48,550 nt of DNA from Fermentibacter sp964564435 (GTDB lineage: Bacteria > Fermentibacterota > Fermentibacteria > Fermentibacterales > Fermentibacteraceae): positions 1 through 48,550 of the forward strand of contig CAZMAT010000017.1 of the NCBI GenBank assembly GCA_964564435.1, given 5' to 3'. Made by a program: the position numbers and the translations under genes. This document shows positions 31,343-39,267 of this stretch, piece after piece. Within the stretch, counting starts at the first letter, position 1; each line of letters begins with the position of its first letter. The notes below the pieces were generated by a model. It did not search any database, had not been told where the DNA came from, and saw nothing but the letters and a program-made list of their open reading frames with translations.

Positions 31343-31750
31343 CTATCCCCCGCCCCCGGATCTGCAGGCCTTGTCGAGCACCCCGTTGATGAAGGCCGCG
31401 GCCTCGTCGTCGAGGAATTCGCGCGAGAGCTCGATGGCCTCGTCGATCGCCACCGGAACCGGGGTTCCGGCGTATCTCACCTCGGCAAGGCCCTGCTCGA
31501 GTATCAGCCTGGCCAGCAGGTGGAGCCGCGAGAGGCTCCAGTTCCTGAGAGCCGCCTCGAGTACGGCGTCCAGACCCGCCCTGTCCCTGTCGATCCCCGC
31601 CGCGAGCTCTCTGATCCAGAGCCTCTCGGGCGGATCGAACCTCATCGAGAGGCCCAGCCTGTCCAGGTTCTCGGCGAGGCCGTCGCCGTTCATGTCGGAG
31701 GCGTACCTCGCCTGCAGCAGGAACTTGCGCGCCCTGTTGCGGACTCCCAA
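31343..31750 (-). CDS. nusB: Transcription antitermination factor NusB
   Basis: 135 residues, normal size. RNRARKFLLQARYASDMN is the conserved N-terminal RNA-binding helix and RLHLLARLILEQGLAEVRYAGTPVPVAIDEAIELSREFLDDEAAAFINGVLDKA the C-terminal helical signature. NusB with NusE binds the boxA element of rRNA leaders and prevents early termination. TTG at 31750 begins one base after the ribH stop, the common ribH-nusB arrangement. Confidence 0.96.
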   Translation of the reverse strand: MGVRNRARKFLLQARYASDMNGDGLAENLDRLGLSMRFDPPERLWIRELAAGIDRDRAGLDAVLEAALRNWSLSRLHLLARLILEQGLAEVRYAGTPVPVAIDEAIELSREFLDDEAAAFINGVLDKACRSGGGG

Positions 31751-31751
31751 G

Positions 31752-32261
31752 CTACTTCGCCCCCTCCGGGGCTTCCTCTTCCTCGCAGGCTTCGCCGTCG
31801 AGGTAGCGGTAGAGCCCGGCCATCTCTAGGGCGGTCATGGCTGCGTCGAAACCGCGGTTCCCCGACTTCGCCCCGGCCCTGTCCACCGCCTGCTCGACCG
31901 AGTCGGCCGTGATGATCCCGTAGATGACGGGGATCTCGGATTCGGCGGCCAGGGCGGCTATGCCCTTGGCGCTCTCGGCGGCCACGTACTCGAAGTGGGG
32001 CGTGTCGCCGCGGATCACGGCGCCGAGGCAGACGACCGCGTCGAATCCGCCGGCCAGCACGACGCGCGAAGCCACGGCGGGAATCTCCCAGGCTCCGGGG
32101 GTCCTGAAGATGTCGATGTCGTCCGGATTGACCCCGTGGCGCTCCAGGCAGTCCAGGGCGCCCTCCACGAGCCTGTCGGTGATGAAGCCGTTGAACCTGC
32201 TCACTACGAGGGCCACCCTGAGACCCCCGCCCTCGAGGCTGCCCTCATGTATCCAGGCCAT
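31752..32261 (-). CDS. ribH: 6,7-dimethyl-8-ribityllumazine synthase
   Basis: 169 residues. VVSRFNGFITDRLVEGALDCL opens the fold; PGAWEIPAVA, LGAVIRGDTPHFEYVA (with the catalytic histidine) and YGIITADSVEQAVDRAGAKSGNRGFDAAMTALEM are the substrate-phosphate-binding blocks. It condenses the RibA/RibD-derived pyrimidine with the butanone phosphate from RibB. ATG at 32261 lies inside the 3' end of ribBA (17-base overlap). Small acidic C-terminal tail (EACEEEEAPEGAK) is extra. Forms multimers in other bacteria. Confidence 0.97.
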   Translation of the reverse strand: MAWIHEGSLEGGGLRVALVVSRFNGFITDRLVEGALDCLERHGVNPDDIDIFRTPGAWEIPAVASRVVLAGGFDAVVCLGAVIRGDTPHFEYVAAESAKGIAALAAESEIPVIYGIITADSVEQAVDRAGAKSGNRGFDAAMTALEMAGLYRYLDGEACEEEEAPEGAK

Positions 32262-33468
32262 TCCCCACTCCTTCCAGCATGTGACCGAGCTTCTCCTTCT
32301 TCGTCCTCAGATACTTCTCGTTCTCGCTGACGGGATCGACCTCGAGCCTCACCCGCTCCACGACCTCCAGGCCGTAGCCGCTCAGGCCGACGATCTTGCG
32401 AGGGTTGTTGGTCAGGAGCCTTATCGTCGAGAGCCCCAGATCGGCCAGGATCTGGGCACCGATCCCGTAGTCCCTCAGGTCGGCCTCGAAGCCGAGCCTC
32501 TCGTTGGCTTCGACGGTGTCGAGCCCGTGGTCCTGGAGGTTGTAGGCATGGATCTTGTTCACTATGCCTATCCCCCTGCCCTCCTGGGACATGTAGAGGA
32601 GCACTCCGGCCCCCTCCTCCTCGATCCTCCGCATCGCGAGATGGAGCTGGGAGCCGCAGTCGCACCTCCTCGACCCGAAGACGTCCCCGGTGAGGCACTG
32701 GGAGTGCACCCTCACCAGCACGCCGCCGCGCCCGGCGACATCCCCCTTCACGAGGGCCACGTGGAGTTCCCTGTCCACGAGGCTTTCGTATATGGACAGC
32801 CTGAACGAGCCCCATTCGGTCGGCAGGTCGGACTCGGCCACCCTGCGGACGAGCTTCTCGGTCCTCCTCCTGTACTTCACCAGCTCCTCGACGGTTGTGA
32901 GGAGCAAGCCATGCCTCTGTGCGAACTCCCACAACTGGGGGAGCCTCGCCATGGTCCCGTCGTCGTTCATCACCTCGCAAAGCACGCCTGCGGGTCTGAG
33001 GCCGGAGAGCCTGGCGAGGTCGACTGCGGCCTCGGTGTGCCCGGTGCGCCTGAGCACGCCGCCCTCGCGGGCGCAGAGCGGGAAGATGTGGCCGGGCCTG
33101 GCGAGGTCCTCCGGCCTGGAGCCGTCACCGATGGCCACCTCGATGGTCTTCGCCCTGTCGGCGGCGGAGATGCCGGTGCTCACGCCCCGGGCCGCGTCTA
33201 TGCTCACCATGAAGGCCGTGCTGTGGAGGGCGGTGTTGCGCGTCACCATCTCCCCTATCTCGAGCCTGTCGAGGCTCTCGCGGGTCATGGCGAGGCAGAT
33301 CAGCCCCCTGGCCTCCCTGGCCATGAAGTTGATCTCGCGCGCCGAGCACTTCTCCGCCGCCACGACGATGTCGCCCTCGTTCTCGCGGTTCTCGTCGTCC
33401 ACGACGATTATCATCTCGCCGCGGCCAATCGCTTCGAGAGCCTCCTCAGCCCTGGCTGTGCCGTTCAA
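32245..33468 (-). CDS. ribBA: Bifunctional DHBP synthase / GTP cyclohydrolase II
   Basis: 407 residues. The N-terminal RibB domain (1-205) has VVDDENRENEGDI and RTGHTEAAVDLARLSG; it makes 3,4-dihydroxy-2-butanone 4-phosphate from ribulose 5-phosphate. The C-terminal RibA domain has VRVHSQCLTGDVFGSRRCDCGSQL with the zinc cysteines and EGRGIGIVNKIHAYNLQD plus YGIGAQILADLG. It opens GTP at the start of riboflavin synthesis. Both domains look intact. TTG at 33468 has AGGGAG upstream and lies within ribE (23-base overlap), so translation is coupled. Confidence 0.97.
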   Translation of the reverse strand: MNGTARAEEALEAIGRGEMIIVVDDENRENEGDIVVAAEKCSAREINFMAREARGLICLAMTRESLDRLEIGEMVTRNTALHSTAFMVSIDAARGVSTGISAADRAKTIEVAIGDGSRPEDLARPGHIFPLCAREGGVLRRTGHTEAAVDLARLSGLRPAGVLCEVMNDDGTMARLPQLWEFAQRHGLLLTTVEELVKYRRRTEKLVRRVAESDLPTEWGSFRLSIYESLVDRELHVALVKGDVAGRGGVLVRVHSQCLTGDVFGSRRCDCGSQLHLAMRRIEEEGAGVLLYMSQEGRGIGIVNKIHAYNLQDHGLDTVEANERLGFEADLRDYGIGAQILADLGLSTIRLLTNNPRKIVGLSGYGLEVVERVRLEVDPVSENEKYLRTKKEKLGHMLEGVGNGLDT

Positions 33469-34105
33469 GGTACTCCCTCAGGAGCGCATCGCGCTCCGCT
33501 GTTCCGGACGCACCGCGCCGCCCCCCGGGTTCCCTTCGGGATACCGCGAGGCCGGCCATGACATACTTGCCGATGATGTCGAACTCGATGTTCACACGGG
33601 TGCCCCCGCGCCAGGTGGAGGCGCTGGTCGATGCGATGGTGAGCGGGATCAGCGCCACTCCGAATCGTCCGGCCTCCGAGGAGGCCACGGTCAGGCTTAT
33701 GCCGTCCACGGCGACGGATCCCTTCTCCACGACCAGACCCTCGAACGAGCCGGGGAAGGACACGGTCGCCTCCATGCCCGCGCCTGAACGCCTCACGGCC
33801 TCCACGACGCCGGTGCAGTCGACGTGCCCGGTGACGAAATGGCCGTGCAGCCTTCCGGAAAGGGGCAGGGGAAGCTCCAGGTTCACCAGGTCCCCCGGGC
33901 GGTAGGAGGCCGCCTTCGTCCGCGACAGGGTCTCCTCCGAGAGGTCGAACAGGCAGTCTCCGCCGGACGAGTCCCTGACGGTCAGGCACGAGCCGTCCAC
34001 ACAGACGCTCCAGCCCCGCTCCACCGCGAACCCGGGCGCGCGCAGGCGCAGCAGGGCCCCTGCCTCGGCCACGGAAGCCGTCCTATCTATCAGACCCGTG
34101 AACAA
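33446..34105 (-). CDS. ribE: Riboflavin synthase (alpha subunit)
   Basis: 219 residues. It starts MFTGLIDRTASV and repeats a lumazine-binding barrel twice: VDGSCLTV...SEETL..T and VTGHVDCTG (first barrel), VDGISLTV and NIEFDIIGKYV (second barrel). The enzyme dismutates two lumazine molecules to riboflavin. The C-terminal 25 residues are charged and extra (GGRRGASGTAERD). TTG at 34105 lies inside ribD (23-base overlap), in keeping with coupled synthesis of the pathway enzymes. Confidence 0.96.
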   Translation of the reverse strand: MFTGLIDRTASVAEAGALLRLRAPGFAVERGWSVCVDGSCLTVRDSSGGDCLFDLSEETLSRTKAASYRPGDLVNLELPLPLSGRLHGHFVTGHVDCTGVVEAVRRSGAGMEATVSFPGSFEGLVVEKGSVAVDGISLTVASSEAGRFGVALIPLTIASTSASTWRGGTRVNIEFDIIGKYVMAGLAVSRREPGGRRGASGTAERDALLREYLERHSQG

Positions 34106-35192
34106 TACGGCCCTCCGTCAGCACGTCGCAGCCAAGCAGCTCGATGTGAGGATCCTCCACGCGGAATGCCTCCGCGATCGAGAAGGCCCCTATGTCCCCC
34201 AGCGCCGGCAGCCCGGTGGCTCCGAGCAGCACCGGGGCAGTCAGGAAGCTCAGCCTGTCCGCCAGGCCGGCGGATACCAGGGAGGCCGCCAGAGCCGCCC
34301 CGCCTTCGCACAGGATCTCACCGATCCCGAGGGACGCGCAGCCTTCCAGCAGCGCCGCCAGGTCGAGGCCCCCCGGACCCTCCGGCAGGAGGAGCACCTC
34401 GGCTCCGCCGGGGATCCGGTCCGGCTCCGCCCCTCCCCGGACCGCCAGGATCGTCCGGGCTCTCCCGTCGAAGACCTTCGCATCCGCCGGGAGGGGCCTC
34501 CTCCCTGCCACCACGATCCTCCTGAAGCCCGGGCCAGGAGGCGAGGGCGGCAGAAGCGAGGGGTCGTCGGCCAGAACCGTTCCGGCCCCCACCATCACGG
34601 CATCGGCCTCCGCCCTCATCCCGCCGGCCCTCTCCCGGGCGGGCCCGGACGTGATCCATCTGCTCGACCCGTCGCGGGCCGCGATCCTGCCGTCGAGGGA
34701 GGCGGCGAGCTTGAGCCTCAGGAAGCTCCTGCCGGTTCTCTTGTAGTGCAGGTACGCCCGGTTCAGCTCGGCCGCCCCCGGAGCGTTCAGGCCCACGAGC
34801 ACCTCGATCCCCCCGGCCCTGAGGGCCTCGAATCCCCGCCCGTCGACCCTCGCATCGGGATCTGACATGGCGGCGACCACCCTGGCTATGCCCGCCGAAA
34901 TGATCCTCTCGACGCAGGGCCCCGTGCGGCCGTGGTGGCAGCAGGGCTCGAGGGTGACCACGAGGGTCGCGCCGCGGGCGAGTTCGCCGGCTTCGTCGAG
35001 AGCCACAGCCTCGGCATGGGGGCCTCCGCAGCAGCCGTGCCATCCCCTCCCGACCGCCGTTCCGTCCCTTACGACGACAGCTCCGACCATCGGGTTGGGA
35101 AAGGTCGCGCCCCTTCCGTTCCGGGCCAGCCCCAGCGCCTCGGCCATGGCCTTCTCCAGCACGGGGTCGGGCCGGGGGCAGTCCGGGTCCAA
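34083..35192 (-). CDS. ribD: Bifunctional pyrimidine deaminase/reductase
   Basis: 369 residues. The deaminase domain has GCCGGPHAEAVALDEAGEL and VTLEPCCHHGRTGPCVERII with zinc ligands His-Cys-Cys. The reductase domain has LKLAASLDGRIAARDGSSRWITSG, AVMVGAGTVLADDPSL and ILCEGGAALAASLV. It performs steps two and three of the riboflavin pathway. TTG at 35192 starts one base after the stop of the transglutaminase-like gene (TGAATTG), so ribD is read through from the upstream genes rather than from its own FMN-controlled leader. Confidence 0.97.
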   Translation of the reverse strand: MDPDCPRPDPVLEKAMAEALGLARNGRGATFPNPMVGAVVVRDGTAVGRGWHGCCGGPHAEAVALDEAGELARGATLVVTLEPCCHHGRTGPCVERIISAGIARVVAAMSDPDARVDGRGFEALRAGGIEVLVGLNAPGAAELNRAYLHYKRTGRSFLRLKLAASLDGRIAARDGSSRWITSGPARERAGGMRAEADAVMVGAGTVLADDPSLLPPSPPGPGFRRIVVAGRRPLPADAKVFDGRARTILAVRGGAEPDRIPGGAEVLLLPEGPGGLDLAALLEGCASLGIGEILCEGGAALAASLVSAGLADRLSFLTAPVLLGATGLPALGDIGAFSIAEAFRVEDPHIELLGCDVLTEGRIVHGSDR

Positions 35193-35193
35193 T

Positions 35194-36597
35194 TCACTGC
35201 TCCGGTGTGATTTCCGACACGCTGAGCCTGCCCATCACTGCCGTGATCACGTACTGGGACTCGAGGCTGCCCTCGGCCAGGATGATGTGAGTGGCGTCCG
35301 CGACCGGCTGCCCGAACGTCGGATCCATGGCGACCCACGATCCCACCCAGACCAGCGGCCAGGCGTGGTATCCGAAGGACCCGTCGAGGTACACTATGCC
35401 GGCGCAGGTCCTGGCCGGCAGGCCGGCGGCCCGGGCGAGGGCCACGAACAGCACGGTGTGCTCGTTGCAGTCACCCCTGCCGCTCTGGAGGACCTCGACC
35501 GACGACGGCAGGGAGACGGTCGGGCTGTTCTCCACGAAGACGTCGACGAAACTGCATATGGCCATCGCCGCCTGCCACGAATCGCGGGCGCCGGCGGTCA
35601 GGCTGTCGGCGACCCTGACGAGCGAGGAATCGCCGGTCTGTATCATCGGCTCAGCGCTGAGCCACTGCTCGAACCCGGCCGGGACAGCGGCGGGGAAGTC
35701 GGCGACCGAGTCCGGGGTGGTCGTCGTCACGGTGACGGTGGCACCCTCCGCCGTCTGCACCGGAGGATAGTCCAGTACGAATTGCGTCCAGTCTATGTCG
35801 CCCTCGAGGGAGAACGTCCTCGAACCCGTGCGCCTCGGATCGCTGACCGGTGTCGAAGTCACGGCGAAAACCTCGTACAGGTCGCGGGTGCTCGACACGT
35901 CGCCGCCCTGTCCGGGCGGAACCCTGGTGAGCTCCATGCCCAGGCCCTCGTCGAGCTCCCTCACGATCTGCCCGTCGTGGACCCAGACCTTCGTGACCGT
36001 GCCCATGTAGCTGATCTCGAGCACGGAGGCATGGACGGTGTCGCCCAGGAGAACCACGTCCTCCGTGGCGACGCAGGTTATCCCGGCTTCGCTCACGGAG
36101 CCCGTGGCGGGGTCGAAGGAGGGGAAGCTCGCGGAGTCGCCCTCGCGCCAGGCCATCCCTGCGGCTGCGAGGTCCGTGACGGCAGGGATGTAGTCTCCCT
36201 CGAAGGAGGCGGTCATCTCCGTCTCGCGTCCGGCGGAGGTGACGGTGGTCGTCAGGACGCCGTCGCCCCGCTCGGTGTGGGACTCCAGGTAGGCCGAACC
36301 GTCCGACAGGCTGAAGTCGATGCTCGAGAGGTTCAGCGTCGAGTCGGCGCGCGCCTCGAGGGTCATCACGACGTGCCTCGTGCTGCCCATGAGGTTGAGG
36401 TCCCATACGGTCTCCTCGCGGAGCAGCAGGGAGTCTCCGGCGGTCTCTTCGAGGTCGATCTGGAAGTAGCCTATCTCCTCGCCCTGCAGGGACACGGCGA
36501 ACCTCTGCACGCCGGCTCCGCCGCCCGAAGGAAGCGGGGCTCCGCAGGAGGACGCCAGCAGGATCGCAGCGAGGGGAGCCGGCGCGTACCGGGTCAT
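35194..36597 (-). CDS. Transglutaminase-like domain lipoprotein
   Basis: 467 residues. A lipoprotein signal (PLAAILLASSCGAP) leads the mature, beta-rich N-terminal region (about 20-290) of DUF-like strands (GEEIGYFQIDLEET, VWDLNLMGSTRHVVMTLEA). The C-terminal transglutaminase/protease-like domain holds the catalytic triad: Cys in SGRGDCNEHTVLFVALARAAGLPAR, His in FGYHAWPLVWVG, Asp in WVAMDPTFGQP. Such exported proteins may be peptidases, deamidases or cross-linkers; substrate unknown. ATG at 36597 overlaps the wecB stop by ATGA. Confidence 0.88.
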   Translation of the reverse strand: MTRYAPAPLAAILLASSCGAPLPSGGGAGVQRFAVSLQGEEIGYFQIDLEETAGDSLLLREETVWDLNLMGSTRHVVMTLEARADSTLNLSSIDFSLSDGSAYLESHTERGDGVLTTTVTSAGRETEMTASFEGDYIPAVTDLAAAGMAWREGDSASFPSFDPATGSVSEAGITCVATEDVVLLGDTVHASVLEISYMGTVTKVWVHDGQIVRELDEGLGMELTRVPPGQGGDVSSTRDLYEVFAVTSTPVSDPRRTGSRTFSLEGDIDWTQFVLDYPPVQTAEGATVTVTTTTPDSVADFPAAVPAGFEQWLSAEPMIQTGDSSLVRVADSLTAGARDSWQAAMAICSFVDVFVENSPTVSLPSSVEVLQSGRGDCNEHTVLFVALARAAGLPARTCAGIVYLDGSFGYHAWPLVWVGSWVAMDPTFGQPVADATHIILAEGSLESQYVITAVMGRLSVSEITPEQ

Positions 36598-37658
36598 CGG
36601 AAACCTCCCGAAATGAACGTTTCTATCGCGTTGGCTATCCTGGGGCCCGCAGCCCCGTCCCAGAACGGGATCTCCGGCGGGGAGGGCGGCCTTTTCGAGA
36701 TCTGCAGCCTGACGGCATCCGGGATGCCGCGGGGATCGGGGCAGAGGACGTTGGTGCCGAGCTCGACGGTGATGGGCCTTTCGGTGTTGGGCCTCACCGT
36801 GACGCAGGGCACACCGAGCACCGACGTCTCCTCCTGGACTCCGCCGGAGTCGGTGATGACCACACCGGCCGAACTCTCGAGCGAAGTGAACTCCAGATAG
36901 CCCATCGGCTGCGTGAGCTCGACGTTGTCCGGGACCGCGAGCCCCCATTGCTCGAGATTCCTGCCGGTGCGGGGATGTGCGGGGAACAGGAAACGCAGCG
37001 GAGACAGCGATCCGAGTGAGTCGAGTATGGCAGGGAGCCGTTCCGGGGAGTCGACGTTGGAAGGCCTGTGGAGAGTCACGAGGCCGTACCCGTCCTCGGG
37101 CGGGCGGTGCCTCCGCCTCGCCAGCGGGAGAAGCCTGAACAGGGTGTCTATCATGGGATTGCCGGTCATCACGACACCGGCGGCCGGGCGCCCTTCGGAA
37201 GCGAGATTCCTCCGGGCCTCGGGGCTGGTGATCAGCATCAGGTCGGAGAGCTGGTCAGTCAGGATCCTGTTGATCTCCTCGGGCATGGTCCTGTCGCCGC
37301 TCCGGAGGCCGGACTCGACGTGGCAGACGGGGATGCCGTACCTCACGGCCACCAGAGCGCACGCCAGGGTGGAGTTCACGTCGCCCACCACCACCAGCAG
37401 CTCGGGCAGCGGGTCGGGGAGAGCCTCCTCGTACCTCTGCATCACCGTCGCGGTCTGAACCGTGATCGAAGCCGAGCCGGCGCCGAGATTCACGTCCGGG
37501 CGGGGCAGCCCGAGATCGTCGAAGAAGGACTGGGACATGGCGTGGTCGTAGTGCTGACCCGTATGGACCAGCCTGATGCCCGCCCCGTCGCCCAGGGCCC
37601 TCACCACGGGGTCCACCTTCATGAAGTTGGGCCTGGCTCCGCAGACCAGGTCGATCAC
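36594..37658 (-). CDS. wecB: UDP-N-acetylglucosamine 2-epimerase (non-hydrolysing)
   Basis: 354 residues. CGARPNFMKVDPVVRAL is the family start (usually GTRPE-x-IK), then VHTGQHYDHAMSQSFFDDL, VVGDVNSTLACALVA, HVESGLRSGDRTMPEEINR, VMTGNPMIDTL, TLHRPSNVD and ITDSGGVQEE with the conserved UDP-binding residues. It interconverts UDP-GlcNAc and UDP-ManNAc, supplying ManNAc for surface glycans. Asn replaces the Glu in the first motif (GARPN rather than GTRPE), a known variation. GTG at 37658 is one base after the rpiB stop. It links this operon to the glycan clusters in the window. Confidence 0.93.
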   Translation of the reverse strand: MIDLVCGARPNFMKVDPVVRALGDGAGIRLVHTGQHYDHAMSQSFFDDLGLPRPDVNLGAGSASITVQTATVMQRYEEALPDPLPELLVVVGDVNSTLACALVAVRYGIPVCHVESGLRSGDRTMPEEINRILTDQLSDLMLITSPEARRNLASEGRPAAGVVMTGNPMIDTLFRLLPLARRRHRPPEDGYGLVTLHRPSNVDSPERLPAILDSLGSLSPLRFLFPAHPRTGRNLEQWGLAVPDNVELTQPMGYLEFTSLESSAGVVITDSGGVQEETSVLGVPCVTVRPNTERPITVELGTNVLCPDPRGIPDAVRLQISKRPPSPPEIPFWDGAAGPRIANAIETFISGGFR

Positions 37659-37659
37659 G

Positions 37660-38106
37660 TCAGGCTCCGGTTCCCGGTTCGGCGTCGATCTTGCCGAGCC
37701 TCCGCAGGTGCCTGCCGCCCTCGAACTCCTCCGCCAGGAAGGCATCCAGGGTTTCCCAGGCCAGGAAACAGCCGGTGAGGCCCGCCCCCAGCACCAGGAC
37801 ATTCGCGTCGTTGTGCCTCCTCGCGAACCTGGCCATCAGAGGGTAGAGGCACAGCGCCGCCCGGATCCCGCGCCTCCGGTTGGCGGCGATGCTCATGCCG
37901 ATCCCGGTGTTGCAGATCAGGAGGCCCAGGTCGGCGGAACCGCCCAGCACGGCATCGGCCACGGGGCCAGCATAGTCGGGGTAGTCGACGGAGCCAGGCC
38001 CGGCGGGCCCCAGGTCGAGCACTTCGTGCCCGGCTGCCCGGAGCTTCTCTGCAAGGGCCAGCCTGAGGCCGGTCCCGGCATGGTCGGAGGCTGCGGCGAC
38101 CCTCAT
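37660..38106 (-). CDS. rpiB: Ribose-5-phosphate isomerase B family (RpiB/LacAB)
   Basis: 148 residues. VAAASDHAGTGLRLAL gives the D..G...K-like substrate site; DLGPAGPGSVDYPDYAGPVADAV and LGLLICNTGIGMSIAANRRRGIRAALC carry the catalytic Cys and the GIGMSIAANK-like loop (Arg in place of Lys). HNDANVLVLGAGL completes the family signature. It interconverts ribulose 5-phosphate, the RibB substrate, with ribose 5-phosphate, so its place upstream of the rib genes is apt. ATG at 38106 is one base after the phosphate acyltransferase stop. Confidence 0.9.
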   Translation of the reverse strand: MRVAAASDHAGTGLRLALAEKLRAAGHEVLDLGPAGPGSVDYPDYAGPVADAVLGGSADLGLLICNTGIGMSIAANRRRGIRAALCLYPLMARFARRHNDANVLVLGAGLTGCFLAWETLDAFLAEEFEGGRHLRRLGKIDAEPGTGA

Positions 38107-38107
38107 G

Positions 38108-39034
38108 TCAGGCCTTCTTTCCGCCCAGGAAGGAGGCAACGACGCCGGAGAGGACTATCGAGCACAGCTTCGATTCGGCCGAATCCGCCCTGGAGGTGAG
38201 GACGACGGGGCACTTCGCGCCCATCACCACGGCTCCGAGTTCGGCTCCCGCCAGGAAGATGAGCGACTTGTAGAGGATGTTGCCCGATTCGATGTCGGGC
38301 AGCAGGAGGATGTCGGCGTCGCCCGCGACCGGGCTCTGGGACTTCTTGATCTTCACCGACTCCATGGAGACCGAAAGGTCGAGGGAGAGCGGGGCATCGA
38401 AGATGACATCTCCGAGAAGCCCCTGCCCGGCCATCTCCTTGAGACGGGCGGCTTCGAGAGTGCGGGGCATCCTGTCGTAGGGCTCCTCCTTGGCGCAGAC
38501 CATCGTGCACTTGGGCCTGTCGATGCCGAGGGCGTTCGCCACAGTGACCGCATTGCGCAGGAGCACGACCTTGTCCTCGAGCCCCGGGGCGATCACCATG
38601 GCGGCATCGGTGATGACGAGGAGCTTGTGGTACGTGGGGACCTCGAACACCCCGACATGGCTCAGCAGTCCCTCGCCCCTGATCCCGTGCTCCCTGTCGA
38701 CTATCGCATGGAGGAACTTGCTGGTGGCGACGAGGCCCTTCATGAGGACGTCGGCGCGCCCCTCCCGGATGACCTCCACACCCTTGAGGGCGGAGGAGGG
38801 ATCGTCGGGGCACTCGATGATCTCGATCCCGTTCAGGTCGAAGCCGGCCTGTTCGGCGCAGGCCCTGATCTCCTTCGAGGGGCCGATCAGCACCGCCTCG
38901 ACCATGTCGGCCCGTACGGCCTCGCCGACGGCGGTGAGGGTCTCCACCTCGTCGGCGCGGACCACCGCCACCCGGCGGGACGGCAGCTGCCTGGCAAGGG
39001 CCTTGAGTTCGGCGAGCGTCTTTGTGGGATTCAT
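38108..39034 (-). CDS. ptb: Phosphate butyryltransferase/acetyltransferase family enzyme
   Basis: 308 residues. Family blocks are seen in order: RRVAVVRADEVETLTAVGEAV, VLIGPSKEI, EGRADVLMKGLVATSKFLHAIVDREHGIR, LLVITDAAMVIAPGLEDKVVLLRNAVTVANALG, and the C-terminal LLLPDIESGNILYKSLIFLAGAELGAVVMGAKCPVVLTSRADS. It exchanges CoA for phosphate on short acyl-CoA; Ptb and Pta are close, and the butyrate kinase at 43064 makes Ptb the better guess. First gene of the operon, ATG at 39034 with CGGAGGG upstream; promoter at 39100-39129. Confidence 0.9.
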   Translation of the reverse strand: MNPTKTLAELKALARQLPSRRVAVVRADEVETLTAVGEAVRADMVEAVLIGPSKEIRACAEQAGFDLNGIEIIECPDDPSSALKGVEVIREGRADVLMKGLVATSKFLHAIVDREHGIRGEGLLSHVGVFEVPTYHKLLVITDAAMVIAPGLEDKVVLLRNAVTVANALGIDRPKCTMVCAKEEPYDRMPRTLEAARLKEMAGQGLLGDVIFDAPLSLDLSVSMESVKIKKSQSPVAGDADILLLPDIESGNILYKSLIFLAGAELGAVVMGAKCPVVLTSRADSAESKLCSIVLSGVVASFLGGKKA

Positions 39035-39099
39035 GGGTCCCTCCGTGTTGTTTCACGCCAGTCGATGACGGCTTCCGCGCCGCATTCCCGAAGTCGTAA

Positions 39100-39129
39100 A
39101 ATATAGGACCGCCTTCGATCGCACTGCAA
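39100..39129 (-). promoter_or_regulatory. Promoter of the ptb-rpiB-wecB-rib-nusB operon
   Basis: On the minus strand TTGCAG (39129-39124), 18-base spacer, TATATT (39105-39100). Transcription would start about 58 bases ahead of the ptb ATG. No FMN riboswitch-like leader is visible in the transcribed part. Confidence 0.65.
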
Positions 39130-39136
39130 CGCGGAG

Positions 39137-39166
39137 TTGACACCGGAGGTGCGCGCCCGAAAGATT
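39137..39166 (+). promoter_or_regulatory. Candidate promoter of the lysine 6-transaminase gene
   Basis: A perfect TTGACA at 39137-39142 is followed after 18 bases by AAGATT (39161-39166), a weak -10. The leader further contains arms CCCCCGGA (39203-39210) and TCCGGGGG (39230-39237), an 8-bp stem with a 19-base loop. The weak -10 could mean an activator is needed. Confidence 0.45.
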
Positions 39167-39267
39167 CAAGAGGGCGAAGCCGCCCCCACTCGTTCAGGCA
39201 TGCCCCCGGAGGATGGAAACTGGTCTCGGTCCGGGGGGTGTGCGAAGCTCCCGAAGGAAGGTGCCCC

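Noticed and set aside
35190..35260. FMN riboswitch ahead of ribD
   Set aside because: ribD starts one base after the upstream stop, and the sequence there is coding; no leader exists.
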